In this document: in pieces, positions 35,264-44,480 of the stretch | Position numbering within the stretch: position 1 is the first letter of the stretch | How the letters are laid out: every line of letters begins with the position of its first letter | DNA from: an uncultured Bacilli bacterium | GTDB taxonomy: Bacteria > Bacillota_I > Bacilli_A > RF39 > UBA660 | Assembly (NCBI GenBank): GCA_934096235.1 | Contig: CAKOLO010000002.1 | Coordinates: 1-64,000 of the forward strand | Direction: 5' to 3' | Length of the DNA stretch: 64,000 nt | The notes under the pieces: generated by a model | Database searches by the model: none | What the model was told of the DNA's origin: nothing | What the model saw: the letters and a program-made list of their open reading frames with translations, nothing else | Position numbers and translations under genes: made by a program

Positions 35264-35411
35264 TTACCAATTCACTATTAGGCGAATTGGTGCTAGTATC
35301 ACACTAGCCAACCCCTTTTTATTCTTTTTTCCGGACTGTCCATCAGGGGGTGGCAGTCCTATTTTATTAGAAAATTAAAGGAAACTATGAAATTTAGTTT
35401 CCTTTTTTTGT
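35264..35411 (+). ncRNA. Candidate structured small RNA
   Basis: An estimated 145-base RNA starts about 7 bases after the -10 box. Hairpin 1 is ACCAATTC/GAATTGGT (35266-35291). Hairpin 2 is GCTAGT/ACTAGC (35292-35308). Hairpin 3 is GGACTG/CAGTCC with CCA/TGG above a T bulge (35333-35359). The 8-base loop of hairpin 3 is TCAGGGGG, which can pair with ACCCC at 35311-35315 to form a pseudoknot. A strong terminator hairpin (35377-35405) and T-run follow. I cannot match it to tmRNA, 6S, SRP RNA or a riboswitch. It runs into the 3' end of nifJ as antisense. A shorter product ending at the T-run near 35320 is possible. Confidence 0.65.
35377..35411. terminator. Terminator shared by the small RNA and nifJ
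   Basis: Arms AAAGGAAACTA and TAGTTTCCTTT (11 bp, 7-base loop) are followed by seven T on the plus strand. On the minus strand the hairpin follows the nifJ stop, with a poorer T-run. Confidence 0.85.
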
Positions 35412-38400
35412 GTTTTCTAAATCTTTGAAGTAATTATATCTTTCAATTGAATGATTCATATTTTCTTCATATAATCTTTCATATTCTTCTTTATTTTTAA
35501 CTTCTAGATTTTTATATCTTAATTCTTTTCTAAATACTGCATCATAATTAGTAAAGTCAGGTTCTTTTGAGTCTACTGTTAATGTATCAGTATCTGGGTT
35601 ATATCTCATAAGTAAATTATATCCTATGTCTACTAAAAGTTTTTGTTCATCAAGTGAATTAGTAAGTCCTCCATATATTCCTTGTTCTATACATGGACTA
35701 TATGCGATTATTAGTGATGGTCCATCGTGTTCGTAAGCTTCTTTCATTACTTTTAGTGTTTGCATCATATTAGCTCCCATAGAGATGCTTGCGACATATA
35801 CGTTTGGTATACTCATTGCGATTTTAAATAAATCTTTCTTTGTTTCAAGTTTTCCATTTGATGCGAATTGTGCTACTCCACCTATTCTTGTTGATTTTGA
35901 TTTTTGACCACCAGTATTTGAATATACTTCTGTATCAAGGACCATAATATTAATATTTTCATTACTATGAAGCACATGATCTAATCCACCATAACCTATA
36001 TCATAAGCCCATCCATCTCCTCCTAAAATCCATACTTTACGAGATGGTATATAATCAAGTAATATTCTTAATTCATTTGGAATTTCAGATTTTTCTAGTT
36101 TATCTTTGATAGCTAGTGTTAAATCATCATCTTCCATATTGTCTATCCATTCTTTGTAAGTTGCTTTTATTTCAGGATCTACAATATCTTTAGTTTCATA
36201 CATTATTTTTTTAATTCTTTCTCTCATTTTTTTGTATGACTTATGAATACCAAATCCAAATTCAGCATTATCTTCAAATAATGAATTCATCCATGGAATT
36301 TTATATGGTGTTAGAGGAAGACTTCCTCCATATATTGAAGAACAACCAGTAGCATTCGCAATTACCATATTCTTTCCATATAGTTCAGTTAGAACTTTTA
36401 TGTATGCTGCTTCTCCGCATCCTGCGCAAGCTCCACTAAATTCAAAGTAAGGTTTCTTGAATCCTACTCCTTTAACAGTGAATTTATTAAATGCAGTGTC
36501 ATTTTCTTGATTATTAAATAAGTAATCGCTTATTCTATCAAGTCTTTCATTATATTTACCTAATTCTAGTGCCTTTTCTTGTTGCTTGCCAGGACAAGCT
36601 TCTATACAAAGTCCACAACCTGTACAATTTGATTCTGAAACTGATATAAAGAAGTTTTTATTCTTTTCACCTAAACTTTCAATAGTTTCATTTTTATCAA
36701 TATGAGCCATAATTAGATCATTATCAGTAAGTGAGAATGGCCTTATACAAGCATGAGGACATACAAATGAACATTGATTACATTCTATACAATTCTCTTT
36801 ACACCATTTTGGCACTAATGATGAAGTCTTTCTCTTGTCACTAGCAGCTGTTCCACCTTCAAATGTGCCATCTTTGTAGTCAATAAAGTCTGAAACTGTA
36901 AGCATATTACCACGTAATTTTAATACTTCATCTGTAAAGTTCTTTTCAGTTTGATTGTCACTTGTTATTGTAAATATTCTGTTATCAATTTCTTCTAAGT
37001 ATCTTAAAGATTCATTAATAGCATTTATATTAGCTTCTACTACTTTAGTTCCTTTACTACTATATGTTTTCTCTATTAAGTGTTCGAAGTCTTTTATTTC
37101 TTCTTTATCATAACCAAGTATTTTTAGCATATACATACACATTACATTATTTATTTTTCCGTGTAAGTTATATTTTTCATTAAGTTCATCTAAGTTTGCT
37201 ACATAAACTTTTATATTCTTATCTAATATTTCTTTTTTATTTTCATTACTAATTAAATTATTTAATTCTTCATCTGTTCTATTACTTGATAGAAGTAGTA
37301 TTCCATTCTTTTTAATATCTTTTAAACAATAATATCTATTTAAGTATATATCTTTTGAAATAACTATAAAGTCTGGAGATGTTAAGAAGTATGGAGCATT
37401 TATTTTAGTGTCTCCTACTCTTAAATGTGATATTGTTACTCCACCACTCTTTTTAGAATCATATTCAAAGTATCCTTGAACGTAGTTTGTATCTATGTCT
37501 CCTAAGACTTTCATGAAGTTTTTAGATGCTCCGACCATTCCATCAGATCCAAAACCATATACTTTTATTTCCTTATAGTCAGGCGTATATTCTATTTCTT
37601 TAGGTTCAATACTTAGGTGAGTCACATCATCTATAATACCAACTGTAAAATGATTTTTAGGATTATCACTAAATATATTTTCAAATACACCATTTATATC
37701 TTTAAGTGGTACATCTTTTGAAGATAGTCCATATCTTCCACCATAAACATGAATATTTCTTGTTTTTACTGCTTCTACTACATCTAAGTAAAGAGGTTCT
37801 CCAAGACTACCTGCTTCTTTAGTTCTATCAAGTACTGCGATAGTGTGTACAGTTTTAGGAAGAATATCTAGTAAGTATTTAGTGCTAAATGGTCTATATA
37901 GATGTACTTCTACAACACCTACTCTATGTCCTCTTCTATTAAGAAGATTTACTACTGTTCTTGTAGTATCACAAACTGATCCCATGGCTACGATTACATG
38001 AGTTGCATCTTGTGCTCCATAATAGTTAAATGGTTTATATTCAGTACCAGCAAGTTTATTAATCTTTTCCATGTTTCTAGCGACTATATCTGGCATATAA
38101 TCGTAGTATTTATTTCTTACTTCAGTATTTTGAAAATATACATCTCCCGTTTCTGAAGTACCACGTGTTATTTCTTTACCAATATTAAGTGCTCTATTTT
38201 TAAACTCATAAATCTTGTCATAATTAACTAATTTTAATACTTCTTTTTCATCTAAAAGTGAAACTTTATTTAGTTCATGACTTGTTCTAAATCCATCAAA
38301 GAAATGTAAAAATGGAAGTGACCCTTCAATTGCTGATAAGTGTGCAACTATTGCCATATAATATGCATCTTCAACAGAAGTAGATGCTAGCATACAGAAT

Positions 38401-38807
38401 CCTGTACTACGAGTTGCATAAATATCTTGATGATCACCAAATATTGAAAGTGCATGTGTAGCTAGTGAACGAGCTGCTACATGAATTACACCTGGTAACA
38501 TTTCTCCTGCCATTTTGTACATCGTTGGTATCATTAATAAAAGTCCTTGTGATGCAGTAAATGTTGTAGCAAGACTACCTGCTTGAAGTGCTCCGTGAGA
38601 TAAAGCAGATGCTCCTGCTTCACTTTGCATTTCTATAACTGAAACTGTATCATTAAATAAATTCTTTTTACCTTCAGCACTCCACTTATCAGTTAGAGTT
38701 GCCATTGGACTAGCAGGTGTTATTGGATATATACCACATACTTCACTAAAAAGGTATGAACCCATCGCACAAGCTTCATTTCCATCTATAATATAATTTT
38801 TTTTCAT
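35394..38807 (-). CDS. nifJ: Pyruvate:ferredoxin (flavodoxin) oxidoreductase
   Basis: This 1137-residue protein oxidises pyruvate to acetyl-CoA and CO2, reducing ferredoxin; it is cytoplasmic and oxygen-sensitive. The single-chain form carries all domains. The N-terminal pyruvate-binding region is GIYPITPASPMATLTDKWS. Two 4Fe-4S motifs follow (CIECNQCSFVCPHAC and CTGCGLCIEACPG). The thiamine-diphosphate domain has CAGCGEAAYIKVL and GGDGWAYDIGYGGLDH. Terminal Cys near CIEQGIYGG binds the third cluster. Standing alone between two terminators, it is the main fermentative entry enzyme. The GTGGTGATGAT site precedes the ATG. Confidence 0.96.
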   Translation of the reverse strand: MKKNYIIDGNEACAMGSYLFSEVCGIYPITPASPMATLTDKWSAEGKKNLFNDTVSVIEMQSEAGASALSHGALQAGSLATTFTASQGLLLMIPTMYKMAGEMLPGVIHVAARSLATHALSIFGDHQDIYATRSTGFCMLASTSVEDAYYMAIVAHLSAIEGSLPFLHFFDGFRTSHELNKVSLLDEKEVLKLVNYDKIYEFKNRALNIGKEITRGTSETGDVYFQNTEVRNKYYDYMPDIVARNMEKINKLAGTEYKPFNYYGAQDATHVIVAMGSVCDTTRTVVNLLNRRGHRVGVVEVHLYRPFSTKYLLDILPKTVHTIAVLDRTKEAGSLGEPLYLDVVEAVKTRNIHVYGGRYGLSSKDVPLKDINGVFENIFSDNPKNHFTVGIIDDVTHLSIEPKEIEYTPDYKEIKVYGFGSDGMVGASKNFMKVLGDIDTNYVQGYFEYDSKKSGGVTISHLRVGDTKINAPYFLTSPDFIVISKDIYLNRYYCLKDIKKNGILLLSSNRTDEELNNLISNENKKEILDKNIKVYVANLDELNEKYNLHGKINNVMCMYMLKILGYDKEEIKDFEHLIEKTYSSKGTKVVEANINAINESLRYLEEIDNRIFTITSDNQTEKNFTDEVLKLRGNMLTVSDFIDYKDGTFEGGTAASDKRKTSSLVPKWCKENCIECNQCSFVCPHACIRPFSLTDNDLIMAHIDKNETIESLGEKNKNFFISVSESNCTGCGLCIEACPGKQQEKALELGKYNERLDRISDYLFNNQENDTAFNKFTVKGVGFKKPYFEFSGACAGCGEAAYIKVLTELYGKNMVIANATGCSSIYGGSLPLTPYKIPWMNSLFEDNAEFGFGIHKSYKKMRERIKKIMYETKDIVDPEIKATYKEWIDNMEDDDLTLAIKDKLEKSEIPNELRILLDYIPSRKVWILGGDGWAYDIGYGGLDHVLHSNENINIMVLDTEVYSNTGGQKSKSTRIGGVAQFASNGKLETKKDLFKIAMSIPNVYVASISMGANMMQTLKVMKEAYEHDGPSLIIAYSPCIEQGIYGGLTNSLDEQKLLVDIGYNLLMRYNPDTDTLTVDSKEPDFTNYDAVFRKELRYKNLEVKNKEEYERLYEENMNHSIERYNYFKDLENTKKGN

Positions 38808-38843
38808 ATCATCACCACTCTAATTATATTACAATTTTTTAAC

Positions 38844-38866
38844 AAAAAAAAGATTTTAATAAATCT
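38844..38866 (-). terminator. Terminator of the pilin-like gene
   Basis: A short stem, AGATTT with AAATCT (4-base loop), is followed by seven T on the minus strand just past the stop codon. Confidence 0.65.
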
Positions 38867-39290
38867 ATTCTAAAGTAGCTGGTATACTTTTACAATTAAA
38901 GTCATTAAGATTACCTTCAGTTACATTATCTTTATTAATATCTTCAAACTTATTATTTTTATTTATTTCAATAATATAATTTCCATCAGATACATTCATA
39001 AATAATATTTTGCCTTCGTCATTTAATATAATACAATATTTTAGTTTATTACCATTCATATCTAACTTCGTATTATCTTCTGAATTTATTCTAAATATAT
39101 GTTCCTCTTTTAACTTTGTTGATACATAAGTTTCTTCTACTTTTTTATAAACATTTTTTACTTCTGTAACAAATATTTTTTTTTTTGATTTATTATATAA
39201 TTCTATTATATTAGGTATAGCTATAATTACTAAAATTGCTAATATTGCTATAACAGCTAATAATTCTATTAAGGTAAAGCCTTTTTTCAT
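38865..39290 (-). CDS. Type IV pilin-like (prepilin) protein
   Basis: This 141-residue protein has the prepilin cleavage motif KKGFTLIELLAVIAILAILVIIAIP at residues 2-26, cut in this sentence by family rule after Gly4. A charged linker and a strand-rich C-terminal domain with two Cys (GNKLKYCIIL and NDFNCKS) follow. Such pseudopilins or pilins assemble into pili or competence filaments. No ATPase, prepilin peptidase or membrane platform gene lies nearby, so it is an orphan here. Confidence 0.85.
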   Translation of the reverse strand: MKKGFTLIELLAVIAILAILVIIAIPNIIELYNKSKKKIFVTEVKNVYKKVEETYVSTKLKEEHIFRINSEDNTKLDMNGNKLKYCIILNDEGKILFMNVSDGNYIIEINKNNKFEDINKDNVTEGNLNDFNCKSIPATLE

Positions 39291-39380
39291 TAAATCATCT
39301 ACTTTCTTAATTTGATTATACCTAATATATTTTTTTATTCAATATTAATAAAGTATTTTAGGGGTAAATTTATATTTCTA

Positions 39381-39408
39381 AAATAAAAGAATAGTTGCCT
39401 ATTCTTTT
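39381..39408 (-). terminator. Terminator of the surface-protein gene
   Basis: Arms AAAAGAATAG and CTATTCTTTT (10 bp) close a 4-base loop. An interrupted T-run follows on the minus strand. The stop codon lies in the stem. Confidence 0.7.
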
Positions 39409-40682
39409 TGATCATTTATAAATTTTTGTGATTTTATATCTCTTAGTATTAGGATTGTTATACATATAATTGCACATATAGATATAATCATACAAATTAC
39501 TAAGTATAGTTTTTTATTATCTTTTTTTGTCTCAGTAGTAGTATTAGTATCTTTTTTAGGTTCTTCTACTACTGGTACATCTTTATCTTCTTCTTTTTCA
39601 GTTTTGCTTACTAGTAGATAATAAGTAAATGTCTCATCATCATTATTTTTAACATCAATTGTAACTATATTTTCACCTATTTTTAAGTTTTCATTTCCAT
39701 TAATAGTTACATCATAGTCACTTTCATAATCTATTAATAAACTATTTTCTGTACTAGGTATAACAACATGATATGTTGTATTATTTGGATCAAATTCTTC
39801 TACTAAGTTATAATTTAGTATCTTTAAACTTTTTAGTTCAGGATATCCATCATAATCTTTAAGTTTTATTATATTTATTTTATATGTTTGTTTTGTTCCA
39901 TCTGAAGCAGTTGATACTATTTTAGTAACGGTTTTATCTTTTTTTAATTCTATGTATCCACTTTCTCCTTCAACATTGCATCCATTGATATAACAGTATC
40001 CATGTATATAAACTTTATTTCCTGTTGTTGTTAAATCATATTCGTAAATACTAGGTGCAAAGCTTGGTGTTAAATATACTTCTTCGGTATCATACTCTCC
40101 TCTTACTTCAATACTTGTTAGATGAGAATCTAATTTATTTCCACCATTACTATTTATTTCGTAATATAAAAATCTATTTAAATCATTTTTAAATGTTGAA
40201 GTTTCACCATTATTGTTTTCTATATAGTAAGTGTTATCTTTTAATAATTCTATATATGTTTTTTGATTAACGGTATTATCTTTAACCCTAAAACTTAGTT
40301 TAGCTATTATATTTTGAAATTCGTTTTCTTCAAATTTTTCATTAGCATTATTAGGTGTATTATTTCTTACTGATAGATTTATTAATGAAGAGTATGCTTT
40401 ATAATTTGTTACTTCCCATCCTTCAGGTAATTTAATATATTCATTATCAGTTTTAACTAATTCAAATACATATGGATTATAATATATTTGTGCATTATAA
40501 CTTTCAAGTAGTCCTTCATCATTTGGACCATAATTTGAAAGTAAATACATTGTAATAACATCTCCTTGTTTTATGATATAACTTTCATCTGACTTTTTAC
40601 CTAAAAACATATATGCAGGTTCTGCATAAACAAATAATGGAAATATTAACAATATAATTAATAAAAACATTTTCTTTTTCAT
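39399..40682 (-). CDS. Surface protein with cohesin-like and cadherin-like beta-sandwich domains
   Basis: This 427-residue protein has a signal peptide (about 1-20) and an N-terminal beta domain resembling cohesin-type folds (LLESYNAQIYYNPYVFELV). Two cadherin-like beta-sandwich repeats follow: SIEVRGEY with PSIYEYDL, and LKSLKILNYNLVEEF with NTTYHVVIP. A C-terminal membrane helix (LVICMIISICAIICITILIL) anchors it. It is probably displayed on the cell surface; the ligand is unknown. The pilin-like gene lies 108 bp downstream. Extended -10 box TGGTACAAT at 40713-40721. Confidence 0.75.
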   Translation of the reverse strand: MKKKMFLLIILLIFPLFVYAEPAYMFLGKKSDESYIIKQGDVITMYLLSNYGPNDEGLLESYNAQIYYNPYVFELVKTDNEYIKLPEGWEVTNYKAYSSLINLSVRNNTPNNANEKFEENEFQNIIAKLSFRVKDNTVNQKTYIELLKDNTYYIENNNGETSTFKNDLNRFLYYEINSNGGNKLDSHLTSIEVRGEYDTEEVYLTPSFAPSIYEYDLTTTGNKVYIHGYCYINGCNVEGESGYIELKKDKTVTKIVSTASDGTKQTYKINIIKLKDYDGYPELKSLKILNYNLVEEFDPNNTTYHVVIPSTENSLLIDYESDYDVTINGNENLKIGENIVTIDVKNNDDETFTYYLLVSKTEKEEDKDVPVVEEPKKDTNTTTETKKDNKKLYLVICMIISICAIICITILILRDIKSQKFINDQKE

Positions 40683-40750
40683 AACTCACCTATTCTAATA
40701 AAATGTTATCATATTGTACCAAAAAAATCAATTTTATAAACTATATTTTA

Positions 40751-41143
40751 TTAGTAAGTTTTTACTAAATTTTCGAATTTCATTAATTCATTTACTTCAC
40801 AATAAATAGTTACTGAATCTATAGTTACTCCATTTAATTCATAATATATTTTTTCTTCTATAGATTTATCTTTAGTAAACTTTTCTATTAAATCATTTAT
40901 ATTTCTTGCATAATATTTTTTATCTTCAATAGTATAGTTTAATACATCTATATTTAGTATTTTTAATACCTCATTTAACTTATTTGAATTAGTATTTTTT
41001 AAATATACTTTAAATGTATCTTCTACATGTATATCACTAGAATCATAATATAGAATTTTATCACTGTTTGAGTCTATTTCATTAATATTAAAAACTAAAA
41101 ATAAAGATATGAATATAAAAGTTTTTAATATTAATTTTTTCAT
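40751..41143 (-). CDS. Small secreted or membrane-anchored protein, unknown
   Basis: This 130-residue protein has an N-terminal hydrophobic segment (LKTFIFISLFLVFNI) that may be a signal peptide or anchor. The rest alternates strands and helices, with one Cys near the end. Not recognised. AATGGTGATTAC precedes the ATG. Confidence 0.6.
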   Translation of the reverse strand: MKKLILKTFIFISLFLVFNINEIDSNSDKILYYDSSDIHVEDTFKVYLKNTNSNKLNEVLKILNIDVLNYTIEDKKYYARNINDLIEKFTKDKSIEEKIYYELNGVTIDSVTIYCEVNELMKFENLVKTY

Positions 41144-41181
41144 GTAATCACCATTAATATTGTGTACATTTTCTATAAAAG

Positions 41182-41205
41182 AAAAAATACCAATTATTGG
41201 TATTA
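41182..41205 (-). terminator. Terminator
   Basis: Arms AATACCAA and TTGGTATT close a 2-base loop (probably 4 in vivo). A T-run follows on the minus strand, after the methyltransferase-like gene. Confidence 0.7.
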
Positions 41206-42027
41206 GTCTATATAATTTTTTATTGTTTTTTCTATCCAGTAAGAGTACTTTATATTAGGCTTTTCTAGTTGTTTCATTTTAGTATATAGTTCTACTCCAT
41301 CGCTTGGATCATGCCATATATCAACAAATACATAATCATATTCATTATTATATTTATATTTTAAGGCATCTTCGTTTATTATTTTTATTTTATTTTTATA
41401 TTTATATTGTGGCAAAATATATTTCGTGAATAAATCTATAATATTTTGGTCTTTTTCTATTATAGTTATACTTTTAACATTATCTTTATTTGATATCATA
41501 TATTGATAGTAACCTAGACCTAAACCATATGTTAGTACATTACCATAGGCTTCGCTTATAGATTCACTCATTGTTTCTATTTCATTTGGCGTTATAAGCA
41601 TCCATTCTCTATTATTTTCAAGTACGCATGGATAAAGGTATTCACCAGTGAAATATCCAACTTTTGGATATAATTTTCCATCTATATTTTCTAAATCATT
41701 ATATACGAATAATTCATATGGTTTATAACTTTTAATTTTAAAAGACCAATTTTTATCTTTAATATTTTCTAGTTTAATATTTTTATAATAATCATTATTT
41801 TCATACTTTTCTTTATCTAATTCTTTTATTATTTTATTTAATTCTATAGTTAGTTCTTTATTTTCTATATTGTAGTATCCTAGCAATAACAATACTATTC
41901 TTTCTGTAATACTTAAATTATAACACTCTAAATTATCAATCATATCTTTAGTAATAAAGTCACTATTATTATTTAAATAGTCACTTAGTATTGTCATTAT
42001 TAGTTTGTTTCTTATTTCAGTTCTCAT
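41203..42027 (-). CDS. Spermidine-synthase-like SAM-dependent methyltransferase fold protein
   Basis: This 274-residue protein has a class I methyltransferase core. YGLGLGYYQYMI is the SAM-binding glycine loop, SITIIEKDQNIIDLF is the acidic end of strand 2, and INEDALKYKY and YDYVFVDIWHDPSDG follow. The last resembles the spermidine-synthase YDVIxxDxxDP motif. The N-terminal 90 residues are helical and unfamiliar. The substrate is unknown. It overlaps the upstream membrane-protein gene by 4 bases (ATGA). Confidence 0.7.
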   Translation of the reverse strand: MRTEIRNKLIMTILSDYLNNNSDFITKDMIDNLECYNLSITERIVLLLLGYYNIENKELTIELNKIIKELDKEKYENNDYYKNIKLENIKDKNWSFKIKSYKPYELFVYNDLENIDGKLYPKVGYFTGEYLYPCVLENNREWMLITPNEIETMSESISEAYGNVLTYGLGLGYYQYMISNKDNVKSITIIEKDQNIIDLFTKYILPQYKYKNKIKIINEDALKYKYNNEYDYVFVDIWHDPSDGVELYTKMKQLEKPNIKYSYWIEKTIKNYID

Positions 42028-42596
42028 TTCTTTTTAGGAAGAATTATTAAGTATGAAATAAATAAGCATCCAAGTGTCATAACTACAAAATATGTTATTG
42101 AAACTAACAATGTTTGATTATAAACTCTTAAGAATGGATATGGTCCATCTATAACTTTAAAAATATTTAAAAGTATTAGTATAAATCCATATATCGTTGT
42201 TATAATAACTGGATATTTTATATTATTTAGTTTTAACTTATAATCTTCTAAAAACATAAATAAAAATAATGATAATAGTGGACACAATAAATGATGTTCA
42301 AACATATTACCAAGTATAAACATATTATAGAAGTTTCCTTTAGGAGCTAATACGAATAACACTACTAAAAATGTAATAGTTAAATTTACTGTTGAAATGT
42401 ATCTTAATACTTTTACATAATTTGGTAATTTCTTTTTAAAAGAAGTTATTACTAAAATTATTGATGTAATAAGAGCTAATAAATTAGAAAGTTCTGTATA
42501 GTAAAATAATGATGTTAAACCATAATCAAAACTTAAACTGTTTAGTTCTAGTAAAATTATTATTAAATTTAATATAATTATTGCTTTCTTTTTCAT
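42024..42596 (-). CDS. Six-helix integral membrane protein
   Basis: This 190-residue protein has six membrane segments. Conserved-looking polar spots are YYTELSNLL, RYISTVNLT and EHHLLCPLLS, a pattern typical of the Pr6Pr/TIGR02206-like group. Function is unknown. No binding site precedes the ATG; TATTAT lies 6 bases upstream, so the message may be leaderless. Confidence 0.65.
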   Translation of the reverse strand: MKKKAIIILNLIIILLELNSLSFDYGLTSLFYYTELSNLLALITSIILVITSFKKKLPNYVKVLRYISTVNLTITFLVVLFVLAPKGNFYNMFILGNMFEHHLLCPLLSLFLFMFLEDYKLKLNNIKYPVIITTIYGFILILLNIFKVIDGPYPFLRVYNQTLLVSITYFVVMTLGCLFISYLIILPKKK

Positions 42597-42607
42597 AGTA
42601 ATATAAT

Positions 42608-42635
42608 ACAAAAAAAGTAGAATTAAATCTACTTT
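42608..42635 (-). terminator. Terminator of the thioredoxin-fold gene
   Basis: Arms AAAGTAGA and TCTACTTT (8 bp, 6-base loop) are followed by a T-run on the minus strand; the stop codon is inside the stem. Confidence 0.8.
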
Positions 42636-43291
42636 GTTTTTTTACTTTCTTTATTTTTTACACTTTCGATAGCTTTTAATACCTTTTTATTTTGAATAGT
42701 GTTTACTGTTATTAATGTTGCAGTTGCGATTACTACAAATACTAAATTCCAAATTATTGTTTTAGTTATTGGAGCATTTGCAGTTTTAGTTGCTTCTTTT
42801 TCTGCTTCTTCAGTTTTTTCTAGTATATCTACTCTATCACTTTTATCGTATTCAGTTTTAATAGCTGTTTTAATTGTGTCATTCCAGTCACTTAAGTATC
42901 CAGGAAATACTGTATCACCTATAATAATATAAGGAACTCCACCTGCTTGTTCTCCTGCGACATTTGCTACTTTTGTAAATAATTCACTATTATTAGAATC
43001 GTTCCATATTTCAAAAGATACTAATTTAAAATATTTTCCATATTCAGTAGATATATCATTTAAGAAGTTTAAGAATGCTCTACAATAACTACATCCTTGA
43101 CCTCTAAACATATAAATTGTGATTTGATCATTTGTTTCTTTATAACTAGTATTCTTTAAAGTTATGTCTTCAGCAGCTAAAGTATCTTTAAAGTTTTTAT
43201 GTTCATATTCATCAATTAATGAAGCATTAGCACTTAATGGTAACATAATGATACCTAAAGTTACAAGAAACATTATAATTTTCTTTTTCAT
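42629..43291 (-). CDS. Membrane-anchored extracytoplasmic thioredoxin-fold protein
   Basis: This 220-residue protein has a signal peptide (KKIIMFLVTLGIIMLPLSANA), then a thioredoxin-like domain with FRGQGCSYCRAFLNFL (CxxC) and the cis-Pro region GGVPYIIIGDTVFPGY. A membrane helix near the C-terminus (IIWNLVFVVIATATLITV) follows. It probably handles disulfides or reduces envelope proteins. GGAGGAAGTAAA fixes the start at 43291. Confidence 0.8.
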   Translation of the reverse strand: MKKKIIMFLVTLGIIMLPLSANASLIDEYEHKNFKDTLAAEDITLKNTSYKETNDQITIYMFRGQGCSYCRAFLNFLNDISTEYGKYFKLVSFEIWNDSNNSELFTKVANVAGEQAGGVPYIIIGDTVFPGYLSDWNDTIKTAIKTEYDKSDRVDILEKTEEAEKEATKTANAPITKTIIWNLVFVVIATATLITVNTIQNKKVLKAIESVKNKESKKTK

Positions 43292-43345
43292 TTTACTTCC
43301 TCCATTTTTAATTTTAAAGTATTTTATATTAAAACACAAGTTTTT

Positions 43346-43705
43346 TCACTTATTTTTCATATCTCTTTCTATCCAAGTCATTATAACATTTACTATGTAA
43401 TCTATTTCATCTCTTGTTAGTTTTCTTTTTTCTTCAATATTGTGCCATTTATGAAGACAACCTCTACAACAAGTGCCAGTTGCGTGTTGAGCTACAAAAA
43501 CAGGATGACCTTTCATTGGAGTTTGTTTTCCATCATTAGGTATAACTGCATGGCTTAATCTTTTCTTAACAAAATCATAAGCATGTTCTCTTATCTTACC
43601 TAAGCCTTTGTCATTAACATATTTTATTTCTGGTTCATGTAAATGAAAATTACTCCTAAATGTTGACTTTGATAATTCGTTAAATAATGTATCTATATCT
43701 TTCAT
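43346..43705 (-). CDS. DUF4186 family protein
   Basis: This 119-residue protein closely fits DUF4186: STFRSNFHLHEPEIKYV, then IPNDGKQTPMKGHPVFVAQH, ATGTCCRGCLHKWH and DEIDYIVNVIMTWIE. The clustered Cys and His (CCxxC, HxxxH-type) suggest metal binding; the function is unknown. The start at 43705 follows AGGTGATAGT, and the extended -10 box TGTTAAAAT is at 43722-43730. Confidence 0.85.
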   Translation of the reverse strand: MKDIDTLFNELSKSTFRSNFHLHEPEIKYVNDKGLGKIREHAYDFVKKRLSHAVIPNDGKQTPMKGHPVFVAQHATGTCCRGCLHKWHNIEEKRKLTRDEIDYIVNVIMTWIERDMKNK

Positions 43706-43783
43706 ACTATCACCTATTTTAATTTTAACATAATTTATTGATTTAAGTATATAACATTGATAAAAATAATGAAGATATAGAGT

Positions 43784-44461
43784 ATGAAGTTTATGAAAAA
43801 TCAATTATTTTTAGTACTTTTATTAGTACTAATATTACCTATTATGGTAGATGCTCTTGATGAATATGTATCTTTAGATTGGAAAAGTGAAATTGGAAAT
43901 GATTTATATCAAGATATTACTAAAATAAATAATGATGTATATGTTCTTTCTAAAAAAGCTATTTATAAGTTTGATTCTAATGGTAAAAAAACTGAAATAC
44001 CTTTAGAGTTATGTGATATGGGTTCTTTCTCTGAAACTAGTGTTATTTGTTATAACTATAATGATTCTTCATTTAAGTAACCTCTTTCTTATGATAATAG
44101 ATATAATTATGAATATGATTTAACAGGTAAAATAGTGGATAAAATACTTGCTTGGGAAGGAAGTGTTTCCATTGATAGAGTTGGCCAAGGATTTGATTTT
44201 GAAAGAGTAAGTAAAGTTGATGATGTGTATATCTTCTTTAATGGTCCTCAAATATATGGCATTTATGATAAAAATGGTAATTATATAAAAAGAACATATA
44301 GATATAATACTGATACTGATGTTACTGTTGAAGTTATATTTAAAGAATTAGTTAATCCTAAGACTGGGTACTTTGATTATATATTTGCTTCTATTCTTAT
44401 GATTGGAGCTGCTACTATATTATTTCTATATTCTGATAAAAGACAAAAGACTATTGATTAA
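43784..44461 (+). pseudogene. Membrane/secreted protein gene interrupted by one in-frame TAA
   Basis: The reading frame from 43784 has a signal peptide (FLVLLLVLILPIMVDA) and stops at TAA 44078-44080. It continues in exactly the same frame without any further stop to 44461, through LTGKIVDKILAWEGSVS and an FDYIFASILMIGAATILFLY membrane helix. Together they give 225 codons plus the stop, with an N-terminal signal and a C-terminal anchor, a coherent bitopic protein. The first half has a beta-propeller-like stretch (KINNDVYVLSKKAIYKFDSNG). The product is unknown. It is a recent nonsense mutation, a readthrough site, or a sequence error. Confidence 0.65.
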
Positions 44462-44480
44462 ATTTCAATAGTCTTTTTTT
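44445..44480. terminator. Bidirectional terminator
   Basis: A 13-bp stem, AAAAGACTATTGA with TCAATAGTCTTTT, lies between the interrupted gene and the convergent transglutaminase-like gene, with T-runs both ways. Confidence 0.85.

Noticed and set aside
35264..35411. Riboswitch controlling nifJ or the next gene
   Set aside because: The RNA is convergent with nifJ and no plus-strand gene follows, so it cannot regulate a downstream gene in cis as a riboswitch.
38865..39290. Complete type IV pilus or competence locus
   Set aside because: Only a single prepilin-like protein is present; no assembly ATPase, membrane platform or prepilin peptidase lies nearby.
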